Shown: positions 50,909 through 60,642, numbered from the stretch's first letter. The stretch: DNA of 64,000 nt from Kallipyga massiliensis ph2 (GCF_000311985.1 NZ_HE978586.1:22913-86912), one strand, 5' to 3'. Notes: generated from the sequence alone by a model not told the origin. Made by a program: numbers and translations.

Positions 50909-52273
50909 TTAAAGGTCGATGGATTTCCCGGCTCCGGCCTTGACGACGATGCCGGATAGGGCGAGGAGGGCCAGGAGGTTGGGAACGACCATGAGGCCGT
51001 TGAAGAGGTCGGCCAGGTTCCAAACCAGGTCCACCTTAAGGGTGGAACCGATGATAATGCAGATGACGACCAGGAGGGCGAAGGGCTTGCGGGCACCCAG
51101 GCCGAAGAGGTACTTGATGTTCTGCTCGGCAAAGAAGTACCAGGAGATGATGGTGGAGAAGGCGAAGAAGAGGAGGGTGATGGCAATAAAGGCAGGGCCG
51201 GCCTTCTCTCCGATGGCGCCGGAAAAGGCATGCTGGGCCACGGTCACGCCGGTGGTTCCCTGGGCGATCATGTCGGGAAGGATCCCGGAGGAAAGGATGA
51301 CCAAGGCGGTCATAGTCAGGACGATGAAGGTGTCGAAGAAGACACCGATGATGGCCACTTCGCCCTGGTCCGTCGGACGGTCCACCTTGGCGATAGCGTG
51401 GGCGTGGGGGGTGGACCCCATACCGGCCTCATTGGAGAAGAGGCCACGGGCGACGCCGTAACGCATGGCTTGGGTGATAGCGATCCCGATCACACCTCCG
51501 GTGACTGCATAGGGGGTGAAGGCGTAGGTGAAGATGGACCCGATGGCGGGAAGGAGGTTGTCTCTGAAGAGGATGAGGCAGAGGGTTCCGCCCACCAGGT
51601 AGAGAACGGCCATGATGGGGACCACCTTCTCCGTAAAGGCGGCAATCCGGGAGATTCCGCCGATGAAGATAAAGGCGGCAATAAGGGCAACAATGACGCC
51701 TATGGCCAGTTTGGGTATGCCGAAGGCATGGTAGAAGGCATCGGAGATAGAGTTGGACTGGACGATATTCCCCATGAGGCCCAGGGCCAGGATAATGAGG
51801 ATGGAAAAGGCGACAGAAAGAATCTTGCCCAACTTTCCTCGGAAGGCTTTGGTGATGTAGTAGACCGGTCCGCCGATGACAGCCCCTGATTCGTCCTTGG
51901 TCTTGGTGATCTGGGCCAGAGTGGCCTCGGAATAGATGGTAGCCATGCCGAAGAAGGCGGCAACCCACATCCAAAAGATGGCACCGGGGCCTCCGGAGAC
52001 CAGGGCGGTCACGCAGCCCACGATATTTCCCGTCCCTACCTGGGCGGAGATGGCGGTGGCCAGGGCCTGGAAGGAAGACATCCCCTCTTCCCCGGCTTGG
52101 TCGCCGAAGAACTTCAGTCCACCGAAGACATGGCGCCAACCGGCCCCGAAGCGGCGGATTTGGACGAAGCCGGTCCGGATGGAGAAGAAGACTCCGGATC
52201 CGACCAGGAGGAACATGAGTACGAGCCAAACATAGTCATCAACCAAAACGACAATATCATTGAGCTTATCCAT
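50909..52273 (-). CDS. Alanine/glycine:cation symporter (AGCS family)
   Basis: A 454-residue transporter with about 11 helices. AGCS signatures are present: GTGNIVGCVTALVSGGPG near residue 80 and SNEAGMGSTPHAHA near 290. It imports alanine or glycine with Na+. The start follows GTGGAG. It is monocistronic, with a strong terminator. Confidence 0.93.
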   Translation of the reverse strand: MDKLNDIVVLVDDYVWLVLMFLLVGSGVFFSIRTGFVQIRRFGAGWRHVFGGLKFFGDQAGEEGMSSFQALATAISAQVGTGNIVGCVTALVSGGPGAIFWMWVAAFFGMATIYSEATLAQITKTKDESGAVIGGPVYYITKAFRGKLGKILSVAFSILIILALGLMGNIVQSNSISDAFYHAFGIPKLAIGVIVALIAAFIFIGGISRIAAFTEKVVPIMAVLYLVGGTLCLILFRDNLLPAIGSIFTYAFTPYAVTGGVIGIAITQAMRYGVARGLFSNEAGMGSTPHAHAIAKVDRPTDQGEVAIIGVFFDTFIVLTMTALVILSSGILPDMIAQGTTGVTVAQHAFSGAIGEKAGPAFIAITLLFFAFSTIISWYFFAEQNIKYLFGLGARKPFALLVVICIIIGSTLKVDLVWNLADLFNGLMVVPNLLALLALSGIVVKAGAGKSIDL

Positions 52274-52332
52274 AAATTACTCCACTTCGGTTTTCGTAGA
52301 AATTTCTACACAAGAAAGGGCCAACACTTGCT

Positions 52333-52641
52333 TTAATAGCGACGGACCAGCTTACAGGAAAGTTCCAGAAACTCGGCCAGGATTTCCTGGTTGTCTCCAA
52401 AGAGGTCCCAGAGTCCATCTTCCGAAAGGACGCCACAGAAGACATCTTCAGGAACCTTGCCCTGGTCATAGGCGGCCAGGTCATCCTGGTATTCCTTTGA
52501 CCCATAGTAGTGGTCCAAGTCCTTGTAATTTTCCTCAAAGGAATCCCTGAACTTTTCCAAAAGTCCTAAAAGCTGGTTGGTCACCTCCTGGTGACGGTTC
52601 ATCTTTTCTTCCATCATCTTGATGCGTTCGACTGAATCCAT
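52333..52641 (-). CDS. DUF4298 domain protein
   Basis: A 102-residue soluble helical protein with the DUF4298 pattern (LDHYYGSKEYQDDLAAYDQG and CGVLSEDGLWDLFGDN). ATG at 52641 follows AAAGGAG; an upstream in-frame start has no site. It lies 87 nt behind an ABC exporter gene. Function unknown. Confidence 0.75.
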   Translation of the reverse strand: MDSVERIKMMEEKMNRHQEVTNQLLGLLEKFRDSFEENYKDLDHYYGSKEYQDDLAAYDQGKVPEDVFCGVLSEDGLWDLFGDNQEILAEFLELSCKLVRRY

Positions 52642-52728
52642 ATCCGAGCTCCTTTCAAGGCCAAATAAAAATAAGATACTTCCCATTCTACCTTATTCCG
52701 TCAGAAAATGCCCGAAATTTGACGAAAA

Positions 52729-54378
52729 TTAGTCTTTAAGGAGCTTGGGTGCCAGGAAATAGATGGAAAAGCCGGCCAAAAGGAGGAAGGCGGTCAGGAT
52801 GGCAATGGAGACCAGGCCGAATGTCCGGGCGGAAATAACCTGGGGCAGGTTGGGAAAGACAAAGAAGACCAGGACATAGAGAAGGAGGGAGAAGATGGGC
52901 TTAAGGAAGCCCAAACGGGATCCCTTGCGGTCGGGTTGGAAGAGGTAGTAGGTGAAGTAGGGATAGATGGTGAAAAAGGCTCCCCAAAGGAGGGTGATCA
53001 TGAGGACGGAGGTCAGAGGGAAAGCGGGGCCTAGCTTCAAGGACAGGCCCACTTCCAAGGAAGCCATAACCAGGACCGGGGGGAGGTTCATCAGGGCGGT
53101 GGACCGGAGGCGGTAGAAAAAGACACGGAGAAGGACATCCCCCTCCTTGTAAAAGCCATAGTGATTGAGGGGCCAGTCCCACTCCTTGTAGATCAGGTTG
53201 GTAAGTTGGGAGTGGTTAAAAACCATGTAGGAGACGAAGGGGAGGAAGAAAGGGATAATATCCGCAAATTCTCCCAAGACCCCTAGATCCATCCGAAAGA
53301 CCAGGAAGCTGCCAAGAAGGGCTAAAACCCCTGATTTAATGAGGATCGGGCGGAGGAGCTTTTTCCGGAAGCGGTGGAAGAAAACCCGGTTGATGTAGGC
53401 ATAGCCGGTGACCCCGGATCCCACCGGAAGGGCCATCTCCCCCTCTTGGGCACTCAGGCTGACCCGGACCTTTTTTTCCGTGATCTCTTCCACCTGTTTA
53501 TCCAAGTCGGAAGAAGCCTGACGGATTGTCTCCACCAGGTCCTCATGGGACCCATGGCCGAAGGCCCGACGAAAGGAAAGAAGGCAGGCCGGGAGAGAAA
53601 GGATGAGGGTCCAGGGAAGGAGGCCCGCCCAGTCGATGGCGAAAAGAGAGGTCGATACCAGGATAACCAGTAAAAAGAGGAGGTAGGCGGCCCAGAAGCG
53701 CTTGAAGGACATGAAGGATTTGCCCCTTCTTGCAAAAAAATCCACCATGGGCTCTTCCAAGGCAAGTTGGAAAAGGGAGAAGGTGAGTCCGATCATGACC
53801 CCTTTTCCAAAAGTGAATCCCGGAAAGAAGTGACCCAGGAGGCCAAAGAAAAGGCTCCGGTAGACCAGGTTCATGAGGGGACGGATCCGGGTGTATTCCG
53901 GATAGAGGACCTCCATCCGGTCTCGGTAGATGTCCAGATAATTGGGAAAAACACGAAAGTTATTCACCAGGACCGAGTCGAGGATGGCAATAAGGCCATA
54001 GGCCAAAAGAACCAGGCCGGCCTTATTCGAAGCGGGAATCTTTTCCCCGGTCAGGGCCAGGGGCAGGTCGGTCTTGCCCAAAAGGCGAAAAAGAGGGTCT
54101 CCGAACTGGGAGACCAGCATGCTGACAATGAAGAGGGCGATCAGGGTCCCGACCATAAATTTCAGGCCGGCAAATAGGGGATTGAGAACAATGAAGGCTT
54201 TTTTCAAGCCATAGAATTCATAGGAGGAGCCCAGGCGGGGACCGATGAGGGGGATCTTCCTCATGAGGTGGACAAAAAGATTGACATTCTCATGGGTGGA
54301 AATCTTTTTGTGGGTCTTGTAGGAGGTCCAAGCCGGCCCCAGGGAAGGGAGCGTTTGGACTTGGCTATTCTCCATCAT
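52729..54378 (-). CDS. ABC exporter membrane subunit (multi-span, EcsB-like)
   Basis: A 549-residue membrane protein with about 12-14 hydrophobic segments from residue 50 onward and no ABC domain. It overlaps the end of the adjacent ATPase gene by 14 bp, which defines it as the permease. The ATG at 54378 is chosen because AGGAGG lies 6 nt upstream. An EcsA/EcsB-like exporter is plausible, but the family match is weak and the substrate unknown. Confidence 0.7.
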   Translation of the reverse strand: MMENSQVQTLPSLGPAWTSYKTHKKISTHENVNLFVHLMRKIPLIGPRLGSSYEFYGLKKAFIVLNPLFAGLKFMVGTLIALFIVSMLVSQFGDPLFRLLGKTDLPLALTGEKIPASNKAGLVLLAYGLIAILDSVLVNNFRVFPNYLDIYRDRMEVLYPEYTRIRPLMNLVYRSLFFGLLGHFFPGFTFGKGVMIGLTFSLFQLALEEPMVDFFARRGKSFMSFKRFWAAYLLFLLVILVSTSLFAIDWAGLLPWTLILSLPACLLSFRRAFGHGSHEDLVETIRQASSDLDKQVEEITEKKVRVSLSAQEGEMALPVGSGVTGYAYINRVFFHRFRKKLLRPILIKSGVLALLGSFLVFRMDLGVLGEFADIIPFFLPFVSYMVFNHSQLTNLIYKEWDWPLNHYGFYKEGDVLLRVFFYRLRSTALMNLPPVLVMASLEVGLSLKLGPAFPLTSVLMITLLWGAFFTIYPYFTYYLFQPDRKGSRLGFLKPIFSLLLYVLVFFVFPNLPQVISARTFGLVSIAILTAFLLLAGFSIYFLAPKLLKD

Positions 54379-55093
54379 GGCCATCCTCCTGACTCTTCTC
54401 TTCTTGGAGAAGGGCGATGATCTTGTCTTCAAAGCCTTCCTCCCGGGCCATTTTTTCCTCCACGTCGTGGAGGGTTTTGCCGTGAAGGAGGATGATCCGG
54501 TCACAGAGGTCTTGGGCCAGCTGGAGGATGTGGGTGGAAAAGATCATGATGTGGTCCTCTTTGATGGACCGGATGATCTTCTTCATTTCCAGCTGAACGA
54601 CGACATCCAGGGAGGTCAGGGGTTCATCCATGAGGATGATCTTGGGGCGGAGGATGAGGAACATGAGCATCTGGAGCTTATTCTTCATCCCGGTTGAATA
54701 GTCCTGGATCAGGCGGAGGGCATCCGCCCGGTCCAGGCTGACTTGGGCAAGGTAGTCTTCGATGGAAGCCGGCTCTTGAATCCGGTCGGCATTGGCTTCG
54801 ATGAAGAATTTGAGGAATTCGTAGCCCGTCAGAAATTCCGGAAGTTCGGGCTCCGCCACCATCATAAAGACGTCGGAAGAGGTCAGGGGCCTTCTCTCCC
54901 CACCTTCTTCCAAAAGAATCTCTCCCCCATCCCGGCGGATCTGGCCGGAGATAACGTTAAAAAGGGTGGTCTTCCCCGACCCGTTCCGGCCCAGGAGGGC
55001 GTACAGGCAGTTTTGTTCGAAAATGTAGTTGATCCCCTCCAGGACTTCCTTGCCCGGAAAGGACTTGCTGACTTCTTGCAAAATTAACTTCAT
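54365..55093 (-). CDS. ABC exporter ATPase
   Basis: A 242-residue ATPase with GRNGSGKTTLFNVI, DYSTGMKNKLQMLMFLI as a relaxed signature and IILMDEPLTSLD. The STGMKNKL signature is seen in ABC-2-type exporters. It follows glmS after 8 nt and is coupled to the large membrane subunit. Confidence 0.88.
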   Translation of the reverse strand: MKLILQEVSKSFPGKEVLEGINYIFEQNCLYALLGRNGSGKTTLFNVISGQIRRDGGEILLEEGGERRPLTSSDVFMMVAEPELPEFLTGYEFLKFFIEANADRIQEPASIEDYLAQVSLDRADALRLIQDYSTGMKNKLQMLMFLILRPKIILMDEPLTSLDVVVQLEMKKIIRSIKEDHIMIFSTHILQLAQDLCDRIILLHGKTLHDVEEKMAREEGFEDKIIALLQEEKSQEDGHDGE

Positions 55094-55101
55094 GAATCTT
55101 C

Positions 55102-56937
55102 CTATTCTACAGTGACGGACTTAGCCAGGTTTCTGGGCTTGTCCACATCCAGTCCACGGTTAACAGAAATATAGTAGGCCAGGAGCTGGAAGGGGATGAT
55201 GGCCAAAGAGGTAACGATATGGGGGTCGGTCTCGGGGATGGTGATTCGATAGTCGGCATCCACCCCCTTGTCCTCTCCTTCCATGGTCAGGCCCAGGAGG
55301 AGGGCTCCCCGGGACCGGGTTTCCACCAGGTTGGACCAGGTCTTTTCCATGACCCGGGGTTGGGTCAGGGATCCCACAACCAGGGTGTCTTCCTCAACCA
55401 AAGAAATGGTCCCATGCTTGAGCTCACCGGCCGCATAGGCCTCGGAGTGGATATAGGAAATTTCCTTCATCTTGAGAGAGGCTTCCATGGCAATGGCATA
55501 GTCGATCCCCCGGCCGATGTAGAAGATGTGCTTATCGCCCACCAGCTGGGTGGCCAGGTACTGGATATCCTCATGTTCCGCCAGGATCCGGTCCATCTGG
55601 CCCGGGAGAGCTTCCAGGGCATCCAGGATGGGCCGGACATCTTCCATCTGTCCCCTAGCCTGGGCCAGGGCTAAGCCCAGGAGGTAGCAGACGACCAGCT
55701 GGGCGGAATAGGCCTTGGTGGTGGCGACGGCGATCTCCGGGCCCGCTTTGGTATAGAGGACCCCATCGGCTTCCCGGGCGATGGAGGAACCAATCACGTT
55801 GATGATCCCCAGAGTGGGCACGCCCTGAGCCTTGGCTTCTCGGAGGGCCGCCAGGGAGTCGGCCGTCTCCCCGGATTGGGAGATGACCACAACCAGGGTC
55901 TTGTCCGTCAAAATAGGCCGGCGGTAGCGGAATTCCGAGGCCATCTCCACCCGGACGGGAACCCGGACCCAATCCTCGATCAGGTATTGGGCCGCCATCC
56001 CCACGTGGTAGGAGGATCCGCAGGCCACGATCTGGACCTGGTCCAGGGAGGCCAGGAAGTCTGAAGTCAAGTTGGATGCAGCTTCGGTCAGGTCAACCTT
56101 TCCTCCCCGAACATAGGCATGGAGGGTGTCCCGGACAGCCCGGGGTTGCTCGAAGATTTCCTTGAGCATGAAGTGGGGAAAGCCTCCCTTTTCCGCCGCC
56201 TGGGCATCCCAGTCAATGTGGACCGGGTCCTTATGGATTTCCTCTTCATAGACGTTGTAGAAGCGAATCTCCCCCTTTCTTAAGAGGCAGATTTCCATAT
56301 CGTCAATATAGTAGACTTCCCGAGAATGGCTGAGGATGGCCGGAACGTCGGAGCCCAGGTAGGCCCCGTCTTCCGCCTGGGCCACCACCATGGGGGAATC
56401 CTTCCGGGCAGCATAGATCTCCCCCGGCCGGTCGGAGAAGAGGAGGGCCAGAGCATAGCTTCCCTGCATGAGGAGCATGGCCTTGGCGAGGACATGGAGT
56501 GGTCCCTCTTTTTCCTCATGGAGGAGGGAGTGGACCAATTTGATGGCCACCTCGGTATCGGTCTGGGACTCAAAGGTGTAGCCCTTCCCCTCCAGCATGG
56601 TCTTGAGTTCCTGGTAGTTCTCGATGATCCCGTTGTGGACTCCAACTACCTGGCCGTCCCCGGAGCTGTGGGGGTGGGCATTGACCTCATCCGGGCTCCC
56701 ATGAGTCGCCCACCGGGTGTGACCGATCCCTGTATAGCCCGGCAGGAGGTCTCCGCCTTGGGTCTGGTCAACGAGGGCCTGGACCCGGCCAACGGTCTTG
56801 GCCGTTTGGATCTTTCCATCCTCCCCTTCGACCGCTATGCCTACGGAATCATATCCGCGGTATTCCAATTTTTTCAGTCCATCCAGAAGGATGGGGCCGA
56901 CTTGATTCTTTCCGGTGTACGCAACAATCCCACACAT
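55102..56937 (-). CDS. glmS: Glutamine-fructose-6-phosphate aminotransferase
   Basis: A 611-residue enzyme making glucosamine 6-phosphate, the entry to peptidoglycan amino-sugar synthesis. The class II glutaminase domain starts with MCGIVAY (catalytic Cys 2). Two SIS isomerase domains follow (SQSGETADS; AAGELKHG) and it ends in NLAKSVTVE. The gene sits 15 nt behind the YcxB-like gene. No glmS ribozyme was recognised upstream, because a coding gene occupies that place. Confidence 0.97.
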   Translation of the reverse strand: MCGIVAYTGKNQVGPILLDGLKKLEYRGYDSVGIAVEGEDGKIQTAKTVGRVQALVDQTQGGDLLPGYTGIGHTRWATHGSPDEVNAHPHSSGDGQVVGVHNGIIENYQELKTMLEGKGYTFESQTDTEVAIKLVHSLLHEEKEGPLHVLAKAMLLMQGSYALALLFSDRPGEIYAARKDSPMVVAQAEDGAYLGSDVPAILSHSREVYYIDDMEICLLRKGEIRFYNVYEEEIHKDPVHIDWDAQAAEKGGFPHFMLKEIFEQPRAVRDTLHAYVRGGKVDLTEAASNLTSDFLASLDQVQIVACGSSYHVGMAAQYLIEDWVRVPVRVEMASEFRYRRPILTDKTLVVVISQSGETADSLAALREAKAQGVPTLGIINVIGSSIAREADGVLYTKAGPEIAVATTKAYSAQLVVCYLLGLALAQARGQMEDVRPILDALEALPGQMDRILAEHEDIQYLATQLVGDKHIFYIGRGIDYAIAMEASLKMKEISYIHSEAYAAGELKHGTISLVEEDTLVVGSLTQPRVMEKTWSNLVETRSRGALLLGLTMEGEDKGVDADYRITIPETDPHIVTSLAIIPFQLLAYYISVNRGLDVDKPRNLAKSVTVE

Positions 56938-56952
56938 AGGCGATGGGCCTCC

Positions 56953-57432
56953 TCAATCTTCTTTTTTCTGTATTTTTTCTTCAATAAAGGCCGGGAAGTC
57001 CTCCTCCCGTCCTTGGATAAAGTGATTTTTCTTCACCAAAAGGCTGCCCTTGGATCTAAGCTGGAGGCAGTAGAGGGAGGAAGTCTCCTTCAGTCCTTTG
57101 AACTGTTGGTAATCCAAGTCAATGTGGGAAGCCCGGCTTTCCACCCGGATCTTCTCCCCAAAGAAAATGGTGGTCTCCGAGGGATCCAGGTCCATGCTGG
57201 TTGAAAATTCTTTTAAGGTCAGTAATGGAGTCAGGAAGGCGGTAATAAGGGCGAGCAAACCGGCCGTCCCCACGACATAGCGGACCGGGCCTTCCATGAG
57301 GAAGTAGCTGGCGATCCCCACCAAACCCACCACGGGCCCCCAGGTGATGACCGGCTTGGCCAGGACCCTCATGACATACTCCTTCTTATCCGTGGGGGTC
57401 AGGGTGAAGCGGTTGACAAAGCGGGTTTCCAT
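56953..57432 (-). CDS. YcxB-like membrane protein
   Basis: A 159-residue protein with two helices (about 32-52 and 57-77) and a C-terminal soluble part typical of YcxB-like C-terminal domains (SRASHIDLDYQQFKGLKET). The ATG overlaps the nitroreductase stop (TGATG). Function unknown; co-transcription with nitroreductase and glmS is likely. Confidence 0.65.
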   Translation of the reverse strand: METRFVNRFTLTPTDKKEYVMRVLAKPVITWGPVVGLVGIASYFLMEGPVRYVVGTAGLLALITAFLTPLLTLKEFSTSMDLDPSETTIFFGEKIRVESRASHIDLDYQQFKGLKETSSLYCLQLRSKGSLLVKKNHFIQGREEDFPAFIEEKIQKKED

Positions 57433-57932
57433 CAAATCCACCGGGTTCTTTCCCGATAATCCCTTGGCTCCTTGGGCCCCTTATCCTCCTCGGGATGGCC
57501 GATGGCGATGACCGATTCCACATTCCACCGGTCATCCAGGCCCAGAATCTCATGGACCCTCTCCTGGCCTCCCTCGGCCGAATTGACATTGATCCAGCAG
57601 GCGCCCAGACCTGAATCAGCCACCTTCAAGAGGGCGTAAGTCGTGGCAATGCAGGCATCCTGGCGGTGGGTCTTGGGGGCCAATTCCCTGTCTGAGAGAA
57701 CGCATAGAGCGAGCTTGGCCTCCTTCAATGGAGCTGCCCCGGTGGGCTTGAAGGTGGATAATTTCCGGATGGTCTCCGGATCCTCCACCGCGATCAAACG
57801 AATATCGTCCTCATTCCGACCGGTGGGGGCATAAAAAACAGCTTTACAAATATCTTCAACCATATCCCTTGAAACAGGCTGGTCGGTAAATTTCCGGATG
57901 GACCGGCGTTTTTCTATCAAATCCTGAAACAC
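57432..57932 (-). CDS. Nitroreductase family protein
   Basis: A 166-residue FMN-dependent oxidoreductase with the family start IEKRRSIRKFTDQPVS, YAPTGRNEDD and a C-terminal VIAIGHPEE block. Small members act on quinones, nitro compounds or flavins. It heads the glmS operon. FMN for the enzyme would come from the rib operon of this window. Confidence 0.88.
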   Translation of the reverse strand: MFQDLIEKRRSIRKFTDQPVSRDMVEDICKAVFYAPTGRNEDDIRLIAVEDPETIRKLSTFKPTGAAPLKEAKLALCVLSDRELAPKTHRQDACIATTYALLKVADSGLGACWINVNSAEGGQERVHEILGLDDRWNVESVIAIGHPEEDKGPKEPRDYRERTRWI

Positions 57933-58049
57933 ATCTTATCCTTTCTATCCACAAAAGACGGGGATGACCACCCCCTTCTTCATTTCCAGTACTTATTATA
58001 ACAGGGAAGATGGACCTTTCATGAAGGAGAAAGAAAAAAATGAGCTTGG

Positions 58050-58475
58050 CGGGGTGGCTACCCTGGCTAACCGCATAAATAAGCCACAGCCAGGGTGAGG
58101 TTTCCCTGGCAGATGGCAAAAATGAGGCTCAGCCAGGGTTGGGCTACGAGGCTAGGCCACCCTGATCATCTTGTGATTCAGCGAATTGTCAGGGTCGTTG
58201 ACCCTGACAAATTTTTCTCCTGAGGAATTAACAGGGTTCCCAACCCTGATAATCTCACCTTTTTCTCCAATAGCAGGGTGATTTTTTACCCTGTCATTCT
58301 TTCAATTCCTGCAATAATCAGGGTTTTTATCCTGCTATTCTGACGATCCGGCAAATTATCAGGGTGATTTTCGACCCTGCCATTCTCATCACTCGGTAAA
58401 TTATCAGGGTTTCAGGCCCTGATAATGATGAGCTTTTCGATATTATCAGGGTCGGGACGCTTCCGTAGGGTAAAC
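58050..58475. repeat. Array of CAGGGT-type hairpin repeats (about 10 units)
   Basis: Hairpins of the form CAGGGT-loop-ACCCTG recur at about 58190, 58232, 58275, 58319, 58360, 58405 and 58447 (period 41-45 bp), with three more divergent copies before 58190. Examples are GTCAGGGTC-GTT-GACCCTGAC (58188-58208), CAGGGTT-CCC-AACCCTG and TATCAGGG-TTTCAGG-CCCTGATA. Loops differ strongly while arms keep pairing. The family recurs at 13298-13416. Confidence 0.88.
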
Positions 58476-58514
58476 CACCCTAGATCGGATAGTAGCAAAC
58501 AAGGCAAAATAAAA

Positions 58515-58556
58515 TGGAGCTATGGCAGAAGAGCTAGCTCTTTTGCCATAACCCCA
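58515..58556 (-). terminator. Palindromic hairpin behind the P-type ATPase gene
   Basis: TATGGCAGAAGAGC and GCTCTTTTGCCATA (58521-58534, 58537-58550) pair with one mismatch around TA. On the minus strand a T-rich stretch begins 6 nt later. Probably the ATPase terminator. Confidence 0.6.
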
Positions 58557-58607
58557 TTTCATATTGATTTGACCACCTTAAAAACGGTAGGACCGGGCTC
58601 AACCACC

Positions 58608-60548
58608 CTAGAGCCGGTAGGCCCGGACGGCGTTGAGGACGGCCAAGAGGGCTACGCCCACATCGGCGAAGACGGCTCCCCACATGGTGGTCAGGCCGAA
58701 GACGGCCAGAACCAGGAAGAGGGCCTTGACCCCCAGGGAGAGGATGATGTTTTCCATGACAATCCGCCGGGTCTTCTGGGCCAGTTGGAGGAGGGTGACC
58801 AGCTTCATGGGCTGGTCGGTCATGATGACGACGTCGGCGGCTTCTATGGCCGCATCCGAGCCCAGTCCCCCCATGGCAATGCCCACATCAGCCCGGGCTA
58901 GGACCGGGGCATCGTTGATTCCATCGCCCACGAAGGCAATCTTGCCTTGTCGGTCGGCCTTCTGGAGCTTCTCGAAATGGCGGACCTTTTCTTCAGGAAG
59001 GAGGTCACCGTATACCCGGTCTATGCCCAGGTCCTTTCCAATGGCTTGGCCCACCTTCTCCCCATCCCCGGTCAGGAGGACGGTCTTTTCCACCCCGGCC
59101 TGCTTGATGCCTTGAATCGCTTGGCCGGCCCCTTCCTTCACTTGGTCGGAAATGAGGATGTGGCCCAAGTACTTTCCATCTTGGGCCAGGTAAACCAGAC
59201 TGCCCACATCCTCAACCGGTTGGAAGGAAATTCCCTTTTCCTCCATGAGCTTGGCATTGCCGGCCAAGACCTCCCGGCCATCGACCATGGCCACCATCCC
59301 CCGACCGGTCAGCTCCCGTACCTGGTCCGGATGGTCTTCCGGCCCTTGGCCCCCCATTGCCTCATAAGCCTGGAGAATGGATTGGGCAATGGGATGGTTG
59401 GAAGCGACCTCCACTCGGGAAGCCAGGCCAAGAAGGTCCTTTTCCGTAAGGCCTTCGACCGGGCGGACCTCACGAACCTCAAAGCTCCCTTGGGTCAGGG
59501 TCCCCGTCTTATCGAAGACCATGGTCTTGACCTGGTAGAGGGTCTCTAGGAAGTTTCCTCCCTTGATCAGGATCCCCTCGCGGGCAGCCCCGCCCAAACC
59601 GGCAAAATAGCCCAAGGGAACCGAGAGAACCAGGGCACAGGGGCAGGAGATAACCAGGAAGATCAGGGCCCGGTAGATGGAGTCCCGGAAGGAGAAGGAC
59701 GGAAAGAGGAGGGGAAGAAGGAGGGCCAGGGCAAGGGCACTCAAGACCACAACAGGGGTATAGTAACGGGCAAATTTGCTGATGAAGCGCTCCGTGGGCG
59801 CCTTCCTGGCTGAGGCATCTTCCACCATATTCAGGACTCGGGCCAAGGCTGAGTCCTCAAAAGGACGAAGGGTTTCCACTGTGACCACCCCCTCCTTATT
59901 GATATAGCCGGAGAGGAGGTCATCCCCCTCCTTCAGGTGGATGGGGGTGGGTTCCCCCGTCAAGGCTGCCGTATCCATATAAGTAGATCCTTCGAGGATC
60001 CGCCCGTCAACCGGGACCCTTTCCCCTGATTTGACCAGGATGATGTCCCCGGGAACCAGATCCTTGGGGTCCAGGTCCTCCACTCCATCGTCGGTCTTTC
60101 GGTGGGCCACATCCGCCCGGAGGTCCAGGGCTTCCTTGATCGACCGTCTGGAGGAGTCCACCGCCTTATCCTGGAGGACCTCCCCCACCGTATAAAAGAG
60201 CATGACCGCTACGGCTTCAGGATATTGTCCAATGGCGAAGGCTCCGATGGAGGCCAGGGCCATGAGGAAGTGTTCCGAAAAAACCTGGCCATGAAGGATG
60301 GACTCCAGGGCCATCTTGAGGATGGGGGCCGCCAGTATGACGTAGGAGACCAGGAAGAGGACCAGGGCCGGAGTCTTGGCCTCCATTCGGTTGGCTACCA
60401 GGGCGCATACAAAAACCAGGGCTCCTATGACCAGCATTTTGGGATCCATTTCTTCCTCATGGTCATGGCCATGGCCATGACCATGGTCTTCTTCAATCGT
60501 GCAGGATCCGCAAGATACCGGATCCTTCCTCTTTTTTTCCTTATCCAT
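58608..60548 (-). CDS. Heavy-metal P1B-type ATPase (Zn/Cd/Co exporter type)
   Basis: A 646-residue pump with six to eight helices, the ion-site motif SCPCALVLSVPLG, phosphorylation site FDKTGTLTQGS and hinge GDGINDAPVLARADVGIAMG. There is no N-terminal HMA domain; instead residues 11-35 hold a CGSC motif and a His-rich stretch (HGHGHGHDH) likely to bind metal. CPC plus a His-rich N-terminus fits Zn/Cd export, though other divalent metals are possible. Its promoter overlaps an SmtB/ArsR-type palindrome. Confidence 0.92.
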   Translation of the reverse strand: MDKEKKRKDPVSCGSCTIEEDHGHGHGHDHEEEMDPKMLVIGALVFVCALVANRMEAKTPALVLFLVSYVILAAPILKMALESILHGQVFSEHFLMALASIGAFAIGQYPEAVAVMLFYTVGEVLQDKAVDSSRRSIKEALDLRADVAHRKTDDGVEDLDPKDLVPGDIILVKSGERVPVDGRILEGSTYMDTAALTGEPTPIHLKEGDDLLSGYINKEGVVTVETLRPFEDSALARVLNMVEDASARKAPTERFISKFARYYTPVVVLSALALALLLPLLFPSFSFRDSIYRALIFLVISCPCALVLSVPLGYFAGLGGAAREGILIKGGNFLETLYQVKTMVFDKTGTLTQGSFEVREVRPVEGLTEKDLLGLASRVEVASNHPIAQSILQAYEAMGGQGPEDHPDQVRELTGRGMVAMVDGREVLAGNAKLMEEKGISFQPVEDVGSLVYLAQDGKYLGHILISDQVKEGAGQAIQGIKQAGVEKTVLLTGDGEKVGQAIGKDLGIDRVYGDLLPEEKVRHFEKLQKADRQGKIAFVGDGINDAPVLARADVGIAMGGLGSDAAIEAADVVIMTDQPMKLVTLLQLAQKTRRIVMENIILSLGVKALFLVLAVFGLTTMWGAVFADVGVALLAVLNAVRAYRL

Positions 60549-60589
60549 ATCAATCCTCCTATCTCAAAGAATTTAAAATTGATTTTATC

Positions 60590-60609
60590 ATTTGCTCAAA
60601 TGTTCATAT
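60590..60609. promoter_or_regulatory. SmtB/ArsR-like operator of the P-ATPase gene
   Basis: Read on the minus strand ATATGAACA-TT-TGAGCAAAT, a 9-2-9 imperfect palindrome of the zinc-sensor type, lying at the expected transcription start. No ArsR-family gene is in the window. Confidence 0.5.
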
Positions 60610-60613
60610 GTAT

Positions 60614-60642
60614 ATCATAATCATTCTATTTGGAAATTTCAA
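60614..60642 (-). promoter_or_regulatory. Promoter of the P-ATPase gene
   Basis: TTGAAA, a 17-nt spacer and TATGAT on the minus strand, about 65 nt before the start codon. Confidence 0.75.

Noticed and set aside
56938-57000. glmS ribozyme
   Set aside because: Only 15 nt separate glmS from the upstream coding gene and no ribozyme core was recognised.
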